A stretch of DNA of 64,000 bases from Microbacteriaceae bacterium PS02344 (GCA_029959905.1 JASCNZ010000003.1:62001-126000); one strand, 5' to 3'. Shown: positions 1-9,241, counted from the stretch's first letter. The notes: generated by a model from the letters alone, not told the origin. Numbers and translations: made by a program.

Positions 1-339
1 GCCGAAGCCGCCCGCGGCGACCTCCTCGTCCTTGAACGCGCGGTCGGAGCCGATGAAGTTGCTGCCGCCCTCGAGGAAGTTCTCGCGGCCCGTGCCCGAA
101 CCGGTGGGCTCGTAGTTGACGGTCACGTCGGGGTTGGCGGTCTGGAACGCCGCGACCCATGCCTCCTGGGCAGCGGTCTGCGAGGACGCGCCGGTCGCGT
201 CGATGGTGCCGGAGAGCGTCGACTCGGGAGCGTCGGACGAGCCGCCGGTGCTGCCGCCCTCGTTCGTGGCGCAGCCGGCCAGGGTGAGAGCGGCGACGGC
301 GCCGATGGCGCCGATGCGAGCGATTCGGGAGATCTTCAC
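1..339 (-). CDS. pstS: Phosphate ABC transporter substrate-binding lipoprotein PstS (N-terminal part, runs off the window)
   Basis: PstS is the high-affinity phosphate receptor anchored outside the membrane, feeding the PstCAB permease. Only the first 113 codons are present. The GTG start at 339 is preceded by an AAGGATCC ribosome site. The N-terminus is a lipoprotein signal: basic VKISRIAR, a hydrophobic stretch, then the lipobox LAGC with the lipidated cysteine at residue 23, followed by a Gly/Ser-rich linker. Further on, ATGASSQTAAQEAW and NYEPTGSGTGRENF are typical of the phosphate-binding fold. The rest of the pst operon presumably lies left of position 1. Promoter and PHO-type operator lie upstream at 393-447. 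Confidence 0.93.
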   Translation of the reverse strand, partial: MKISRIARIGAIGAVAALTLAGCATNEGGSTGGSSDAPESTLSGTIDATGASSQTAAQEAWVAAFQTANPDVTVNYEPTGSGTGRENFLEGGSNFIGSDRAFKDEEVAAGGFG

Positions 340-392
340 TGTGGATCCTTCGATCGTGGTTGGGGTAGAGGCCCGGTGCAGGGCACACAGTG

Positions 393-398
393 ACGCTA
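393..398 (-). promoter_or_regulatory. Predicted -10 element of pstS
   Basis: TAGCGT read on the minus strand, 8 bases downstream of the last GTTAACC unit of the PHO box. This is the spacing expected when a PhoB/RegX3-type activator replaces a -35 element. It predicts a leader of about 45 nt before the GTG. Confidence 0.55.
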
Positions 399-406
399 GG
401 TGCGGC

Positions 407-447
407 GGTTAACGAGACTCTCCCGGTCGGGTGAACGGAAGGTGAAC
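407..447 (-). promoter_or_regulatory. PHO box (candidate RegX3/PhoP operator) upstream of pstS
   Basis: On the minus strand GTTCACC occurs at 447-441 and again at 436-430, exactly 11 bases apart. A related GTTAACC at 413-407 lies about two more turns downstream. Direct GTTCACC repeats with 11-bp period are the known actinobacterial PHO box. The placement just upstream of the -10 of pstS fits activation under phosphate limitation. The regulator gene regX3 is in this window. No gene is seen between 448 and 540. Confidence 0.7.
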
Positions 448-540
448 GGGTGTCGACTCTCTGGGGGCGTCGCCCGGGATTCCGGGGCGCGACGGACGAC
501 CCCGGATGCCGTCGGGACGCGGGAGAGGGGACGGATGCCG

Positions 541-1515
541 TCAGACCTTCGGGACGTGCGACTCGATCGCGATGATCCCGGAGCCGGGGTGGGAGGCTGA
601 GAGATGGACGACCGAGAAGGCGCCGGGTTCGAGGTCCGCGGCGCTCGAGACGTACGACCCCTGCACCGTGCCGGTCGCGAGGGCAATCTCGGAGAGCAGC
701 CCCGGAAGGACCGGGCCGTGGCTGCAGAGCACCGCGGGCTTCCCCGACCGCACGCGACGGCCGACCACGGATCGGAGGTCGGCCGTGCCGTCCTCCCAGG
801 CATCCTGGCTGATCAGGTCGGTGCGCACCGCTGTGCGGTCGAGGGCCTTCGCCAGGGGGCGCACCGTCTCGACGCATCGCACCGCGTCGCTCGTGACGAT
901 ACGACGCACGCCGAACGCGCGCAGCGGTCCGACGATCGACTTCGCCTGCTTGCGCCCGCGCGGGGCGAGTGGCCGGGCGGCATCCGGCCCCTCCCACTCC
1001 GAGCGGTGCACCGCCTTGCCGTGCCGCAGGGCGATCAGCGGGAAGGTGTGCAGCACGCCGTCGTCGACGAGCCGGGCGAAGAAGTCGATGATCTCGAGGT
1101 CGACGGGGTAGCTGAGCAGCTCGCGCGCCTTCTTGATGCTCGCCCACTCGAGCGCGGCGATCTCGCGGTTGGGCACGAAGGTCGAGGCGCGGATCGCGTC
1201 GTCGGTGGCCTCGGCCGCCCAGTAGTGCACGACCTTCTGCTTGCGCGACGCGAGGTTGTACCGGCTGACCCCGACGGGCACCCCGAGTGCGACATGGATG
1301 CCGGTCTCCTCGTGCACCTCGCGCACCGCTGTCTCGGCGAGCATCTCGCCAGGGTCGACTTTTCCCTTGGGGAGGGTGATGTCGCGGTACTTCGTGCGGT
1401 GGATCAGGAGGATCCGCAGTTTGCCCTCGACGATGCGCCAGACGACGGCACCCGCCGCGTAGACGGCCTTGTCCGTCCACTTCGACGTCTCGGCGAACGT
1501 CTGCCCGATCGTCAT
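541..1515 (-). CDS. mutT1: NUDIX hydrolase fused to a histidine phosphatase domain, MutT1 type
   Basis: The 324-residue protein has two domains. Residues 17-150 form a Nudix fold with a perfect Nudix box at 51-73 (G-x5-E-x7-REVHEETG). Residues 160-320 form a histidine-phosphatase domain with the catalytic RHG at 164-166 and a second SHGPVLP motif. Mycobacterial MutT1 with this architecture hydrolyses 8-oxo-(d)GTP and diadenosine polyphosphates, so nucleotide-pool sanitation is inferred. The ATG at 1515 overlaps the ppk1 stop as ATGA, so translation is probably coupled. A longer open frame upstream overlaps ppk1 and was not used. In Mycobacterium tuberculosis mutT1 also neighbours ppk1. Confidence 0.9.
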   Translation of the reverse strand: MTIGQTFAETSKWTDKAVYAAGAVVWRIVEGKLRILLIHRTKYRDITLPKGKVDPGEMLAETAVREVHEETGIHVALGVPVGVSRYNLASRKQKVVHYWAAEATDDAIRASTFVPNREIAALEWASIKKARELLSYPVDLEIIDFFARLVDDGVLHTFPLIALRHGKAVHRSEWEGPDAARPLAPRGRKQAKSIVGPLRAFGVRRIVTSDAVRCVETVRPLAKALDRTAVRTDLISQDAWEDGTADLRSVVGRRVRSGKPAVLCSHGPVLPGLLSEIALATGTVQGSYVSSAADLEPGAFSVVHLSASHPGSGIIAIESHVPKV

Positions 1516-3686
1516 CGAACCGCCCGCGCCCGACGCCGTCGCTGCACCTGGCCCATGGTCTTGTCCTGCAGATCGACGAGCGGCTTGCCCTCGGCATCCG
1601 CCGCGTGCCGCTCCCACACCCCGTTCGGCCCGAGGTGCCACGAACTGGTCCCCGGGTCCATCGCGAGGTCGAAGAACGACTGCAGCTCCTTCAGATGCGC
1701 TGGATCGGTGACGCGCACGAGCGCTTCGACCCGGCGGTCGAGGTTGCGGTGCATCATGTCGGCGCTGCCGATGTAGACCTGCGGGTCGCCGTCGTTCTCG
1801 AAGGCGAAGATGCGCGAGTGCTCGAGGTAGCGGCCGAGGATGCTGCGCACCGTGATGTTATCGCTGATGCCCTCGAGATCGGTGCGCAGGCTGCAGATGC
1901 CCCGCACCCACACGTCGACCTGCACGCCGGCCTGGCTCGCACGGTAGAGCGCGTCGATGACCTCCTCGTCGACCATCGAGTTCACCTTGATGCGGATGTG
2001 GGCGGGCTTGCCGGCGATGGCGTTCGCGCGCTCGTTGTCGATCTGCCGCACCAGGCCCTTGCGCAGGTGCAGCGGCGCTACCAGCAGCCGCTTGAACTTC
2101 TTCTCGATCGCGTAGCCGCTGAGCTCGTTGAACAGTCGCGTGAGGTCCTTGCCGACCTGGGCGTCGGCGGTGAACAGACCGAAGTCCTCGTAGATGCGGC
2201 TGGTCTTGGGGTTGTAGTTGCCGGTGCCGACGTGCGAGTAGTGCTGCAGCTTGCCGGCCTCTTCGCGGATCACGAGCGCGAGCTTGCAGTGGGTCTTCAG
2301 ACCCACCAGGCCGTAGACCACGTGCACGCCGGCCTTCTCGAGCTTGCGCGCCCAGACGATGTTGTTGGCCTCGTCGAATCGAGCCTTCACCTCGACGAGC
2401 GCGAGCACCTGCTTGCCCGCCTCGGCGGCATCGATGAGGGCCTGCACCACCGGGCTGTCGCCCGAGGTGCGGTAGAGGGTCTGCTTGATGGCGAGCACGT
2501 GCGGATCGCGGGCGGCCTGCTCGAGGAACGCCTGCACGCTCGTGGTGAACGACTCGTACGGGTGGTGCACGAGCACATCGGCCTTGCGGATCGCCTGGAA
2601 GATGTCGGCGCGCGTGTTGCTGTCGCCGGGCTGGAACGCCACGGCGGTGGTGGGCACGTGCGGCGGGTAGCGCAGGTCGGGTCGATCGACGCGCGAGAGA
2701 CCGAACAGGCCGCGCAGGTCGAGCGGACCGGGGAGGCGGTAGACCTCCTGGTCGGTGATGTCGAGTTCCTTCACGAGCAGCTCGAGCGTGAGGTCGTCCA
2801 TGTCGTCGGTGATCTCGAGCCGGATCGGCGGACCGAACCGGCGGCGCAGCAGCTCGGCCTCGAGCGCCTGGATGAGATTCTCGCTCTCGTCCTCCTCGAT
2901 CTCGACGTCCTCGTTGCGGGTGAGGCGGAACGCGTGGTGGTCGAGCACCTCCATGCCGGGGAAGAGATCGTCGAGGTGGTTCGCGATGAGTTCTTCGAGG
3001 CGCAGATAGCGGGCGATCTCGCCGCCGCCGGGCACCTCGACGAAACGCGGGAGCATGGGCGGCACCTTGAGGCGCGCGAACTCTTGGCGGCCGGTGCGGG
3101 CGTTGCGGATGCGGATGGCGAGGTTGAGCGAGAGGCCCGAGATGTAGGGGAACGGATGCGCGGGGTCGACGGCGAGGGGCATCAGCACGGGGAACACCTG
3201 CGCCTGGAAGTACTCGTACAGTGCCGACCGCTCGGCGTCGGTGAGCTCGTCCCAGTCGGTGATCTCGATACCGGCGTCGGCGAGGGCCGGCCGCACGAGC
3301 GAGGTCCACGCGTCGGCGTGCCGCAGCTGCAGCGCGTGCGCCTCGCGGGAGATGTCGGCGAGAGCGTCGACGGGGGAGCGGCCGATGTTCGTCGGCACGG
3401 CGAGACCTGTGATGATGCGTCGCTTGAGCCCCGCAACGCGCACCATGAAGAACTCGTCGAGGTTGCTGGCGAAGATCGCCAGGAAGTTGGCCCGCTCGAG
3501 TTCGGGCAGCGACGGATCCTCGGCGAGCTCGAGCACGCGCTGGTTGAAGGCGAGCCAGCTCAGCTCGCGATCGAGGTAGCGGTGGTCTGGAAGGAGCGCG
3601 TCCGGCGCCTCGATCGCGTCGAAGTCGTCGTCTTCGGCGTCGCCGAGACCCGCGTCGGCCAGAGTGGGATCCATCATGGGGTACAT
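1512..3686 (-). CDS. ppk1: Polyphosphate kinase 1
   Basis: Ppk1 reversibly transfers the gamma-phosphate of ATP to long-chain polyphosphate. At 724 residues it has the usual length. Visible hallmarks are [16 protein letters not shown] near residue 40, the N-terminal [11 protein letters not shown] segment, the [17 protein letters not shown] segment of the first catalytic domain, and [20 protein letters not shown], which carries the autophosphorylated histidine. The C-terminal [15 protein letters not shown] is also conserved. An alternative start two or three codons inside (MMDP) is possible. The gene lies 41 bases after glnR and overlaps mutT1, suggesting a glnR-ppk1-mutT1 transcription unit. 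Confidence 0.96.
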   Translation of the reverse strand: MYPMMDPTLADAGLGDAEDDDFDAIEAPDALLPDHRYLDRELSWLAFNQRVLELAEDPSLPELERANFLAIFASNLDEFFMVRVAGLKRRIITGLAVPTNIGRSPVDALADISREAHALQLRHADAWTSLVRPALADAGIEITDWDELTDAERSALYEYFQAQVFPVLMPLAVDPAHPFPYISGLSLNLAIRIRNARTGRQEFARLKVPPMLPRFVEVPGGGEIARYLRLEELIANHLDDLFPGMEVLDHHAFRLTRNEDVEIEEDESENLIQALEAELLRRRFGPPIRLEITDDMDDLTLELLVKELDITDQEVYRLPGPLDLRGLFGLSRVDRPDLRYPPHVPTTAVAFQPGDSNTRADIFQAIRKADVLVHHPYESFTTSVQAFLEQAARDPHVLAIKQTLYRTSGDSPVVQALIDAAEAGKQVLALVEVKARFDEANNIVWARKLEKAGVHVVYGLVGLKTHCKLALVIREEAGKLQHYSHVGTGNYNPKTSRIYEDFGLFTADAQVGKDLTRLFNELSGYAIEKKFKRLLVAPLHLRKGLVRQIDNERANAIAGKPAHIRIKVNSMVDEEVIDALYRASQAGVQVDVWVRGICSLRTDLEGISDNITVRSILGRYLEHSRIFAFENDGDPQVYIGSADMMHRNLDRRVEALVRVTDPAHLKELQSFFDLAMDPGTSSWHLGPNGVWERHAADAEGKPLVDLQDKTMGQVQRRRRARAVR

Positions 3687-3727
3687 CTAAGCACCGCGAG
3701 GTGTCGGGCGCGTGAACGCGCGTCGGT

Positions 3728-4414
3728 TCAGCGCGAGCCGACGAGCGCGTCGTCGTCGTACACGTTGAACCGGTATCCCACGTTGCGGACGGTGCCGATG
3801 ATCTGGTCGGCGTCGCCGAGCTTCGCCCGCAGCCGTCGCACGTGCACGTCGACCGTGCGGGTGCCGCCGAAGTAGTCGTAGCCCCACACCTCGCTGAGCA
3901 GCTGCTCGCGCGTGAACACCCGGGACGGATGCGTGGCCAGGAAGTGCAGGAGCTGGAACTCCTTGTAGGTGAGGTCGAGGGGCTTGCCGTGCAGCTTCGC
4001 CGAGTACGATTGCTCGTCGATCGTGATGCCGGAGGCCTGCACGCGGGTGGGCTCGTCGCTCTCGCGACGGGCGACCGCGAGGCGCAGGCGGGCGTCGGTC
4101 TCGGCGGGGCCCGCGGTGGCGAGCAGCACATCGTCGATGCCCCAGTCGCCCGAGACGGCGCTCATGCCGCCCTCGGTGACGACGAGAAGCAGCGGGGCCT
4201 CCTGCCCGGTCGCGCGCAGCAGGCGGCAGAGCGACTTGGCGCCGGCCAGATCCGTGCGTCCGTCGACCACGACGATGTCGTAGTCGGGCGCGTTCACCAG
4301 GCGCGCGGGCTCGGCGGGGATCTGACGCACCGAATGGCTCAACAGCTCCAGGGCGGGCAGGACGGCTTCATCGACCGGAGAATTCGTCAGGACCAGAACC
4401 TGGGGCACGCGCAC
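3728..4414 (-). CDS. glnR: GlnR-type orphan response regulator (nitrogen regulation)
   Basis: The 228-residue protein is an OmpR/PhoB-fold regulator. An atypical receiver (residues 1-115) is followed by a winged-helix DNA-binding domain (125-220) ending in [10 protein letters not shown]. Features typical of actinobacterial GlnR are the start [21 protein letters not shown], the VVVDGRTDL pocket, the block [20 protein letters not shown] and the DNA-binding run [20 protein letters not shown]. GlnR controls glutamine synthetase, ammonium uptake and related genes without a dedicated kinase. Its position directly upstream of ppk1 on the same strand is notable. The call rests on memory of the family, not on a search. 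Confidence 0.85.
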   Translation of the reverse strand: MRVPQVLVLTNSPVDEAVLPALELLSHSVRQIPAEPARLVNAPDYDIVVVDGRTDLAGAKSLCRLLRATGQEAPLLLVVTEGGMSAVSGDWGIDDVLLATAGPAETDARLRLAVARRESDEPTRVQASGITIDEQSYSAKLHGKPLDLTYKEFQLLHFLATHPSRVFTREQLLSEVWGYDYFGGTRTVDVHVRRLRAKLGDADQIIGTVRNVGYRFNVYDDDALVGSR

Positions 4415-4479
4415 TCCTCACCGGCGCGGATCGACGCCGTGCGGCCATGATACCGGGGCGGATGAGACACAATGGACTC

Positions 4480-4770
4480 ATGACGCAGCCCGCCCTCGTC
4501 CCGCGCAACGCCTTCACCGGTGTCGTCGTCGTGTGGGCGGTGTCGTTCCTCGCCGCGGTCGCGGTCGGCATCTTCGTCGCCGAGGAGTGGCGGATGCCGT
4601 GGATGCTCGTGGCCTTCGGCGGCGTGATCGTGCTGTCGTTCGCGGTGCAGCTCTGGTACGGGCTCACCGAGGGGTTCATCCTGCGCGTGGGCGGGAGCAT
4701 CCTCGGGTCGATGCTGCTCATGGGCGTGATCTCGTTCGGCTTCGGCGTCGCGGCCCTCATCCCGACCTGA
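4480..4770 (+). CDS. Small membrane protein of unknown function
   Basis: The 96-residue protein has about three hydrophobic segments (VVVVWAVSFLAAVAVGIFVA, MLVAFGGVIVLSFAVQLWYG and SILGSMLLMGVISFGFGVAA), so it is probably an integral membrane protein. No catalytic motif is visible. The start ATG at 4480 was chosen because CACAAT lies exactly six bases upstream, resembling the leaderless promoters elsewhere here. An in-frame earlier start at 4447 is possible. It is divergent from glnR. Confidence 0.75.
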   Translation: MTQPALVPRNAFTGVVVVWAVSFLAAVAVGIFVAEEWRMPWMLVAFGGVIVLSFAVQLWYGLTEGFILRVGGSILGSMLLMGVISFGFGVAALIPT

Positions 4771-4802
4771 CCGACCCGACCGGCCTGACCGACCCGACCG
4801 GC
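4767..4802. repeat. Tandem 18-bp repeat between two small genes
   Basis: Two identical copies of CTGACCGACCCGACCGGC lie head to tail at 4767-4784 and 4785-4802. Degenerate CGACC repetition continues to about 4830. The first copy overlaps the stop codon of the preceding gene. Confidence 0.8.
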
Positions 4803-4841
4803 CCGACCTGTCCGACCCGCGCGACCGGCCCCGCCCCGAGG

Positions 4842-4847
4842 TAGTCT
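4842..4847 (+). promoter_or_regulatory. Leaderless -10 element (TAGTCT)
   Basis: TAGTCT ends seven bases before the ATG at 4854, leaving exactly six bases between. Confidence 0.6.
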
Positions 4848-4853
4848 GGGGGT

Positions 4854-4967
4854 ATGGATCTCCTCGCGCTCGAAATCTTCTACATCGGCCTGCTGGGTCT
4901 CGCGAGCCTCGCGATCGTCTTCGTGTCGGTCGTCGTCCTGCGAAACCTGTTCCGCGGCCAGCGCTGA
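4854..4967 (+). CDS. 37-residue single-pass membrane peptide
   Basis: The reading frame begins MDLLALEIFYIG and ends RNLFRGQR followed by TGA. Residues 4-29 are almost entirely hydrophobic and the tail is basic, so a single membrane span with an inside-positive C-terminus is predicted. It has its own TAGTCT -10 element six bases before the start. It ends five bases before the next gene, which argues for a real upstream cistron. No family was recognised. Confidence 0.6.
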   Translation: MDLLALEIFYIGLLGLASLAIVFVSVVVLRNLFRGQR

Positions 4968-4972
4968 GCGTC

Positions 4973-5575
4973 GTGCTCGAGCTGCCCACCGACCTCCCCG
5001 CCGACCTCGCGCCCCTGGCGTGGCTGATCGGCGTGTGGGAGGGCACCGGGGTGATCGACTACCCGGTCGGCGACGACCGGATCCAGGGCGAGTTCCGGCA
5101 CCGCGTCAGCTTCAGCCATGACGGCGGACCCTTCCTGAACTACTCCGGTACGGCCACCTTCCTCACCGAAGACGGCGCGCCGGCGGCGGCGCTCCTCGCC
5201 GAGACGGGCTTCTGGCGTCTCGCGCGCCCCGCGACGGCCGCCGATCCCGGCCCGGCCCTGCTGCCTCCCACCACGGGCGCCGCTGCCCGAACGGTCGACG
5301 ACGTCGAGGCGCTGCGCGCGCCGAGCGGGGGCTTCCCGATCGAGGTCTCGGTGGCGCACGCCGACGGGGCGCTCGAGCTGTACCTCGGCGAGATCAACGG
5401 GCCGCGCATCGACCTCGGCTCCGACGCGATCGTCCGCGCCGCGGGAGCGAAGGTCCATACGGCCTCCTCGCGCATGTACGGCCTCGTCGACGGGCACCTG
5501 CTGTGGGCGTGGGACATCGCCGCGCTCGGCACGCCCTTGCGATCGCATGCATCGGCCCGACTGGCGAAGGTCTGA
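4973..5575 (+). CDS. Nitrobindin-family heme-binding beta-barrel protein (FABP-like)
   Basis: The 200-residue protein has the family opening LAWLIGVWEGTGVIDYP, the nitrobindin GxWxGxG motif, and a beta-rich body with FRHRVSFSHDGGPFLNYSGTA near residue 45. The C-terminal SRMYGLVDGHLLWAWDIAAL segment is also characteristic. Family members bind heme b in a ten-stranded barrel and have been linked to nitric oxide or peroxynitrite chemistry. The exact role here is not known. It starts with GTG five bases after the 37-residue peptide gene and is followed four bases later by ygfZ. Confidence 0.8.
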   Translation: MLELPTDLPADLAPLAWLIGVWEGTGVIDYPVGDDRIQGEFRHRVSFSHDGGPFLNYSGTATFLTEDGAPAAALLAETGFWRLARPATAADPGPALLPPTTGAAARTVDDVEALRAPSGGFPIEVSVAHADGALELYLGEINGPRIDLGSDAIVRAAGAKVHTASSRMYGLVDGHLLWAWDIAALGTPLRSHASARLAKV

Positions 5576-5579
5576 CGCG

Positions 5580-6701
5580 ATGGGCTTCTCCGACCTCGAC
5601 GGCGCCGTGACCGATGGCGCCGCGGTTCTGCACTTCGGCGACGTGTTCCGTGAGCAGCGGCGCCTCGCGGCGGGCAGCGCACTCGCGCCGCTCGGCGACC
5701 GGACGGTCGTCGAGGTGTCCGGCCCCGACCGCCTGACCTGGCTCGACTCCATCACCTCTCAGGCCGTCTCGCGGCTGGTGCCCGGCGAGAGCACCGAACT
5801 GCTCGTGCTCGACCCGCAGGGCCGGGTGGAGCACGCCGCCGCGGTCCTCGACGACGGATCGACCGCGTGGCTCCTCGCGGATGCCGCCGACGCCGAGGCG
5901 CTCGCCGCCTGGTTGACGCGCATGCGCTTCCGTGCCCAGGTCACGGTCGCTGCGCGCTCCGACCTGTCGCTCGTGGGCTTCGTCGACGGAGGCACCGCGG
6001 CGCAGCGGGCCACGGCATCCGCTCTCCGCGTCGACGACCGGCCGCTGGTGTGGGCCGACCCCTGGCAGCGTGTGAGCGCGGGCGGGCATCAGTACGCCGA
6101 GGTGGCGTCGCATCCGGGTGCCGACTACGCCTGGCGCGTGGCGATCCTCGACGCCGCCGGTGCCGACGCCCTGGCCGCCGAGCTCGACCGGGATGCGCTC
6201 GCGGGGGTGCTCGCGGCCGAGGCGCTGCGCATCGCCGCGTGGCGTCCGCGCTGGGCGACCGAGGTCGACGAGCGCTCCCTGCCGCACGAGTCCGACTGGA
6301 TCCGTAGCGCGGTGCACCTGAACAAGGGGTGCTACCGCGGGCAGGAGACCGTCGCGAAGGTGCACAACCTCGGGCATCCGCCCCGCCGCCTCGCGGCGCT
6401 GCAGCTCGACGGCAGCGATGCCGTGCTTCCCGAGCCGGGAGCATCCGTCTTCGCCGGCGACGACGAGGTCGGACACGTGACGTCCGTCGCGCGCCACTAC
6501 GAGGACGGGCCGATAGCACTCGCCATCCTCGCCCGTCGCGCCCCCGTCGGCGACCTGACGGTGCAGACCGGCGACGGGGCGGTTGCGGCGTCGCAGCAGG
6601 TCATCGTCCCGGCGGACGCGGGCGCCACCGCCGACGTGCCCCGTCTCACCCGTCTGTCGCGTCGCCCGTCCGCGCCGGACCCTCGCCACGCACAGGGCTG
6701 A
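5580..6701 (+). CDS. ygfZ: YgfZ/GcvT-like folate-binding protein
   Basis: The 373-residue protein has the aminomethyltransferase-like fold of YgfZ. The diagnostic motif KGCYRGQE (NKGCYRGQETVAK) lies near residue 250 and contains the conserved cysteine. The N-terminal DRTVVEVSGPDRLTWLDSITSQ block matches folate-binding GcvT-like proteins. YgfZ supports iron-sulfur enzymes such as MiaB in a folate-dependent manner. The ATG at 5580 follows the preceding stop by four bases. An upstream in-frame ATG at 5547 lies inside the preceding gene and was rejected. Confidence 0.88.
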   Translation: MGFSDLDGAVTDGAAVLHFGDVFREQRRLAAGSALAPLGDRTVVEVSGPDRLTWLDSITSQAVSRLVPGESTELLVLDPQGRVEHAAAVLDDGSTAWLLADAADAEALAAWLTRMRFRAQVTVAARSDLSLVGFVDGGTAAQRATASALRVDDRPLVWADPWQRVSAGGHQYAEVASHPGADYAWRVAILDAAGADALAAELDRDALAGVLAAEALRIAAWRPRWATEVDERSLPHESDWIRSAVHLNKGCYRGQETVAKVHNLGHPPRRLAALQLDGSDAVLPEPGASVFAGDDEVGHVTSVARHYEDGPIALAILARRAPVGDLTVQTGDGAVAASQQVIVPADAGATADVPRLTRLSRRPSAPDPRHAQG

Positions 6702-6741
6702 GACCCACGGAGCGATGCGTGGCCCGCCGCTGCGCTCGCCG

Positions 6742-7566
6742 TCAGGGCAGCGGCGCGACAGCGCTCCACGGCAGGGTGAGCTCGCCCAGTCGCCAGCGGT
6801 GGCGGCCGCCGAGCACGGGCCACCCGCTCGCACGGAGAGCCGTCACCGCGGCGAGGAATCGCTGCGTGGCCCCGAACGTCGACAGGGGTGCCGCCCTGTC
6901 CCACTCCCGGTCGAGGTCGACGAGCAATGCGTGGATGCGCTCACCCGTGACGTTGCGGTGGATCAGCGCCTTGGGCAGACGCTCGGCGACGACGCTCGGA
7001 TGCTCCAGATCGGTCAGCCGCAGCGCCAGGGTGAAGCGCAACGGTCGCGCCGCGGCGTCGACGTCCACCCAGCTCGCGACGCGGCCGATCTCGTCGCAGG
7101 TCCCCTCGATGAGCAGGCCCGCAGGCGCCAGTCGTGATGCCATCCGTCCCCAGGCGTCCGAAACGTCGTGCTCGTCGTACTGACGCAGCACGTTCATGGC
7201 GCGGATGATCGCGGGGCGCCGATCGGCGAGCAGCGGCACCTCGAAGCCCCCGCGTGCGAACGACACGGGCAGGTCGGGCGGAAACGGGGTGCGACCCGCC
7301 CGCACCTCCGCCAACTGCGCCTCGGCCGTGGCCACCCGGGCCGGATCGATCTCGAGTCCGCGCACCTCGACATCGGGGCGCGTGCGCACCAGCCGGGCGG
7401 CGAGCTCGAACGCCGTCACGCCGCTCGCGCCGTAGCCGAGGTCGACCACGAGCGGGTCGGATGCCCGCCGCAGGGCGGTGCTCGCGGCGATCCACCGGTC
7501 GTTGCGCCGGAGCCGGTTCGTCCCGGTCGTGCCGCGGGTCGGCCGGCCGAGAGGGGAGGACGCCAT
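6742..7566 (-). CDS. SAM-dependent methyltransferase-like protein, substrate unknown
   Basis: The 274-residue protein has a SAM-binding motif I, VVDLGYGASGVTAFELA, near residue 40, and an acidic motif II, VRGLEIDPARVATAEAQL, near residue 70. No substrate-specific motif was recognised. The start at 7566 is preceded by a strong GGAGG site. A longer frame reaches back over gpmA and is a shadow. The gene is divergent from gpmA and converges on ygfZ. Confidence 0.75.
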   Translation of the reverse strand: MASSPLGRPTRGTTGTNRLRRNDRWIAASTALRRASDPLVVDLGYGASGVTAFELAARLVRTRPDVEVRGLEIDPARVATAEAQLAEVRAGRTPFPPDLPVSFARGGFEVPLLADRRPAIIRAMNVLRQYDEHDVSDAWGRMASRLAPAGLLIEGTCDEIGRVASWVDVDAAARPLRFTLALRLTDLEHPSVVAERLPKALIHRNVTGERIHALLVDLDREWDRAAPLSTFGATQRFLAAVTALRASGWPVLGGRHRWRLGELTLPWSAVAPLP

Positions 7567-7612
7567 GGCTCCATCCTCCCAGGAGCTGCGGCGGGGGCCG
7601 GACGGTCGGCGA

Positions 7613-7618
7613 TAAACT
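7613..7618 (+). promoter_or_regulatory. Leaderless -10 element of gpmA (TAAACT)
   Basis: TAAACT is separated from the gpmA ATG by exactly six bases (GGCCGC). No ribosome site is present. Confidence 0.65.
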
Positions 7619-7624
7619 GGCCGC

Positions 7625-8374
7625 ATGACTGCGAAGCGCACCCTCATCCTGCTCCGCCACGGCCGGAGCGAGTGGAACGAACTGAACCTCTTCACCGGCT
7701 GGGTGGACGTCCGCCTCAACGCGCAGGGCGAGAAGGAGGCGCGCCGCGGCGGCGAGCTGCTGGCCGAGTCCGGCATCCTTCCCGACGTGTTGCACACGTC
7801 GCTGCTCAGCCGCGCGATCCAGACCGCGAACATCGCGCTCGACGCGGCCGACCGGCTGTGGATCCCGGTGACCCGCTCGTGGCGTCTCAACGAGCGCCAC
7901 TACGGTGCGCTGCAGGGCAAGGACAAGGCGCAGACGCTCGAGGAGTTCGGCCCCGAGCAGTTCCAGCTCTGGCGCCGCTCGTTCGACGTTCCGCCGCCCG
8001 TGCTCGACGACGACAGCGAGTTCAGCCAGGTGCACGACGCGCGCTACGCGGGCATCGACGGCGAGGTGCCGCGCACCGAGTCGCTCAAGCTCGTGATCGA
8101 CCGCCTGCTGCCCTACTGGGAGAGCGCGATCGTGCCCGACCTCGAGGCCGGCAAGACGGTGCTCGTGACGGCACACGGCAACTCGCTGCGCGGACTCGTG
8201 AAGCACCTCGAGGGCATCAGCGACACCGACATCGCCGAGCTCAACATCCCGACGGGCATCCCGCTGGTGTACGAGCTCGACGAGAACAACGTACCTACGG
8301 GCCCCGGTCGCTACCTCGACCCCGAGGCCGCTGCCGCCGGCGCCGCCGCGGTCGCCGCCCAGGGCAAGAAGTAA
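7625..8374 (+). CDS. gpmA: 2,3-bisphosphoglycerate-dependent phosphoglycerate mutase
   Basis: GpmA interconverts 3- and 2-phosphoglycerate in glycolysis and gluconeogenesis. The 249-residue protein has the phosphohistidine motif [18 protein letters not shown] at residues 9-26, then [16 protein letters not shown] and [17 protein letters not shown] with the second active-site histidine. The C-terminus ends in an alanine-rich tail. It ends at a long bidirectional hairpin shared with phoU. Confidence 0.97.
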   Translation: MTAKRTLILLRHGRSEWNELNLFTGWVDVRLNAQGEKEARRGGELLAESGILPDVLHTSLLSRAIQTANIALDAADRLWIPVTRSWRLNERHYGALQGKDKAQTLEEFGPEQFQLWRRSFDVPPPVLDDDSEFSQVHDARYAGIDGEVPRTESLKLVIDRLLPYWESAIVPDLEAGKTVLVTAHGNSLRGLVKHLEGISDTDIAELNIPTGIPLVYELDENNVPTGPGRYLDPEAAAAGAAAVAAQGKK

Positions 8375-8385
8375 CCCGCCCCTCC

Positions 8386-8428
8386 ACGAACGGAGCCCCG
8401 GACGTCAGGCGTCCGGGGCTCCGTTCGT
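8386..8428. terminator. Bidirectional hairpin between convergent gpmA and phoU
   Basis: A perfect 19-bp stem (8386-8404 with 8410-8428, beginning ACGAACGGAGCCCC) closes on a TCAGG loop. There is no T tract on either side. It lies between two converging genes, so it could terminate both. Confidence 0.8.
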
Positions 8429-8439
8429 AAGCGGGGTGG

Positions 8440-9135
8440 TCAGGCGTGACCGAGCTCCTGCTGCTCGACGGCGAGGGGGATGTCGTCCTCCTGCACCGCC
8501 CAGTCGCCGGTGGCGAGGTAGACGACCTTCTTCGCGACGGCCACGGCGTGGTCGGCGAAGCGCTCGTGGTACCGGCTGGCGAGCGTGGCGTCGACCGTCG
8601 CCGTCGCCTCGCCCTTCCAGTTGTCGCTGAGCACCTTCTCGAAGACGCTCGCGTGCAGCTCGTCGACATCGTCGTCCGCATTGCGGATCGCGTCCGCGAG
8701 ACGGAGGTCCTGCGTGCGGAGCAGTTCGGCGAGCGTGCGGGAGATCTCGACGTCCAGCTCGCCCATCTTGACGAACGTGCCCTTGAGGCCGCGGGGGATG
8801 GCGCGCTCGGGGAAGCGCAGGCGCGCGAGCTGCGCGATGTGCTCGGACATGTCGCCCATCCGCTCGAGCGACGCGCTCACCCGGAGGGTGCTGACGACGA
8901 TGCGCAGGTCACGGGCGACCGGCTGCTGGCGGGCGAGGATCTCGATCGCCTGCTCGTCGAGGGCGACAGCCAGCTCGTCGATCTTGGCGTCGTCGGCGAT
9001 GACCTCCTCGGCCAGCGCGACGTCGCTGGTCGCGAACGCGCGGGTCGCCTTGTCGATCGAGACGGTGACGAGGTCGGCGATCTCCACGAGGCGGGACTGC
9101 AGGTCCTCGAGGGACTGATGGAAGACTTCGCGCAT
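8440..9135 (-). CDS. phoU: Phosphate-signalling complex protein PhoU
   Basis: PhoU links the Pst transporter to the phosphate sensor kinase and represses the Pho response when phosphate is plentiful. The 231-residue protein has the two PhoU repeats of helical bundles. The metal-binding type motifs are ASLERMGDMSEHIAQLA near residue 85 and a degenerate second copy, SRYHERFADHAVAVAKKVVYL, near residue 190. The start MREVFHQSL at 9135 matches the family. A further in-frame start at 9192 is less likely. It is divergent from senX3. Confidence 0.93.
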   Translation of the reverse strand: MREVFHQSLEDLQSRLVEIADLVTVSIDKATRAFATSDVALAEEVIADDAKIDELAVALDEQAIEILARQQPVARDLRIVVSTLRVSASLERMGDMSEHIAQLARLRFPERAIPRGLKGTFVKMGELDVEISRTLAELLRTQDLRLADAIRNADDDVDELHASVFEKVLSDNWKGEATATVDATLASRYHERFADHAVAVAKKVVYLATGDWAVQEDDIPLAVEQQELGHA

Positions 9136-9241
9136 GGTGGGGCGCAACCTTTCAGTGTGGATCTCGCTGGTGCCAGCGAGGGGTGCGGACATCCGCGCGG
9201 ACGAGCGCGCGTACGCTCCCGCTCGGGCCCGAGGCGATTGT

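Noticed and set aside
1605..3875. Long open frame antisense to ppk1 (over 700 codons)
   Set aside because: It lies opposite a well-supported gene, uses codons typical of a shadow frame in high-GC DNA, and shows no family motif.
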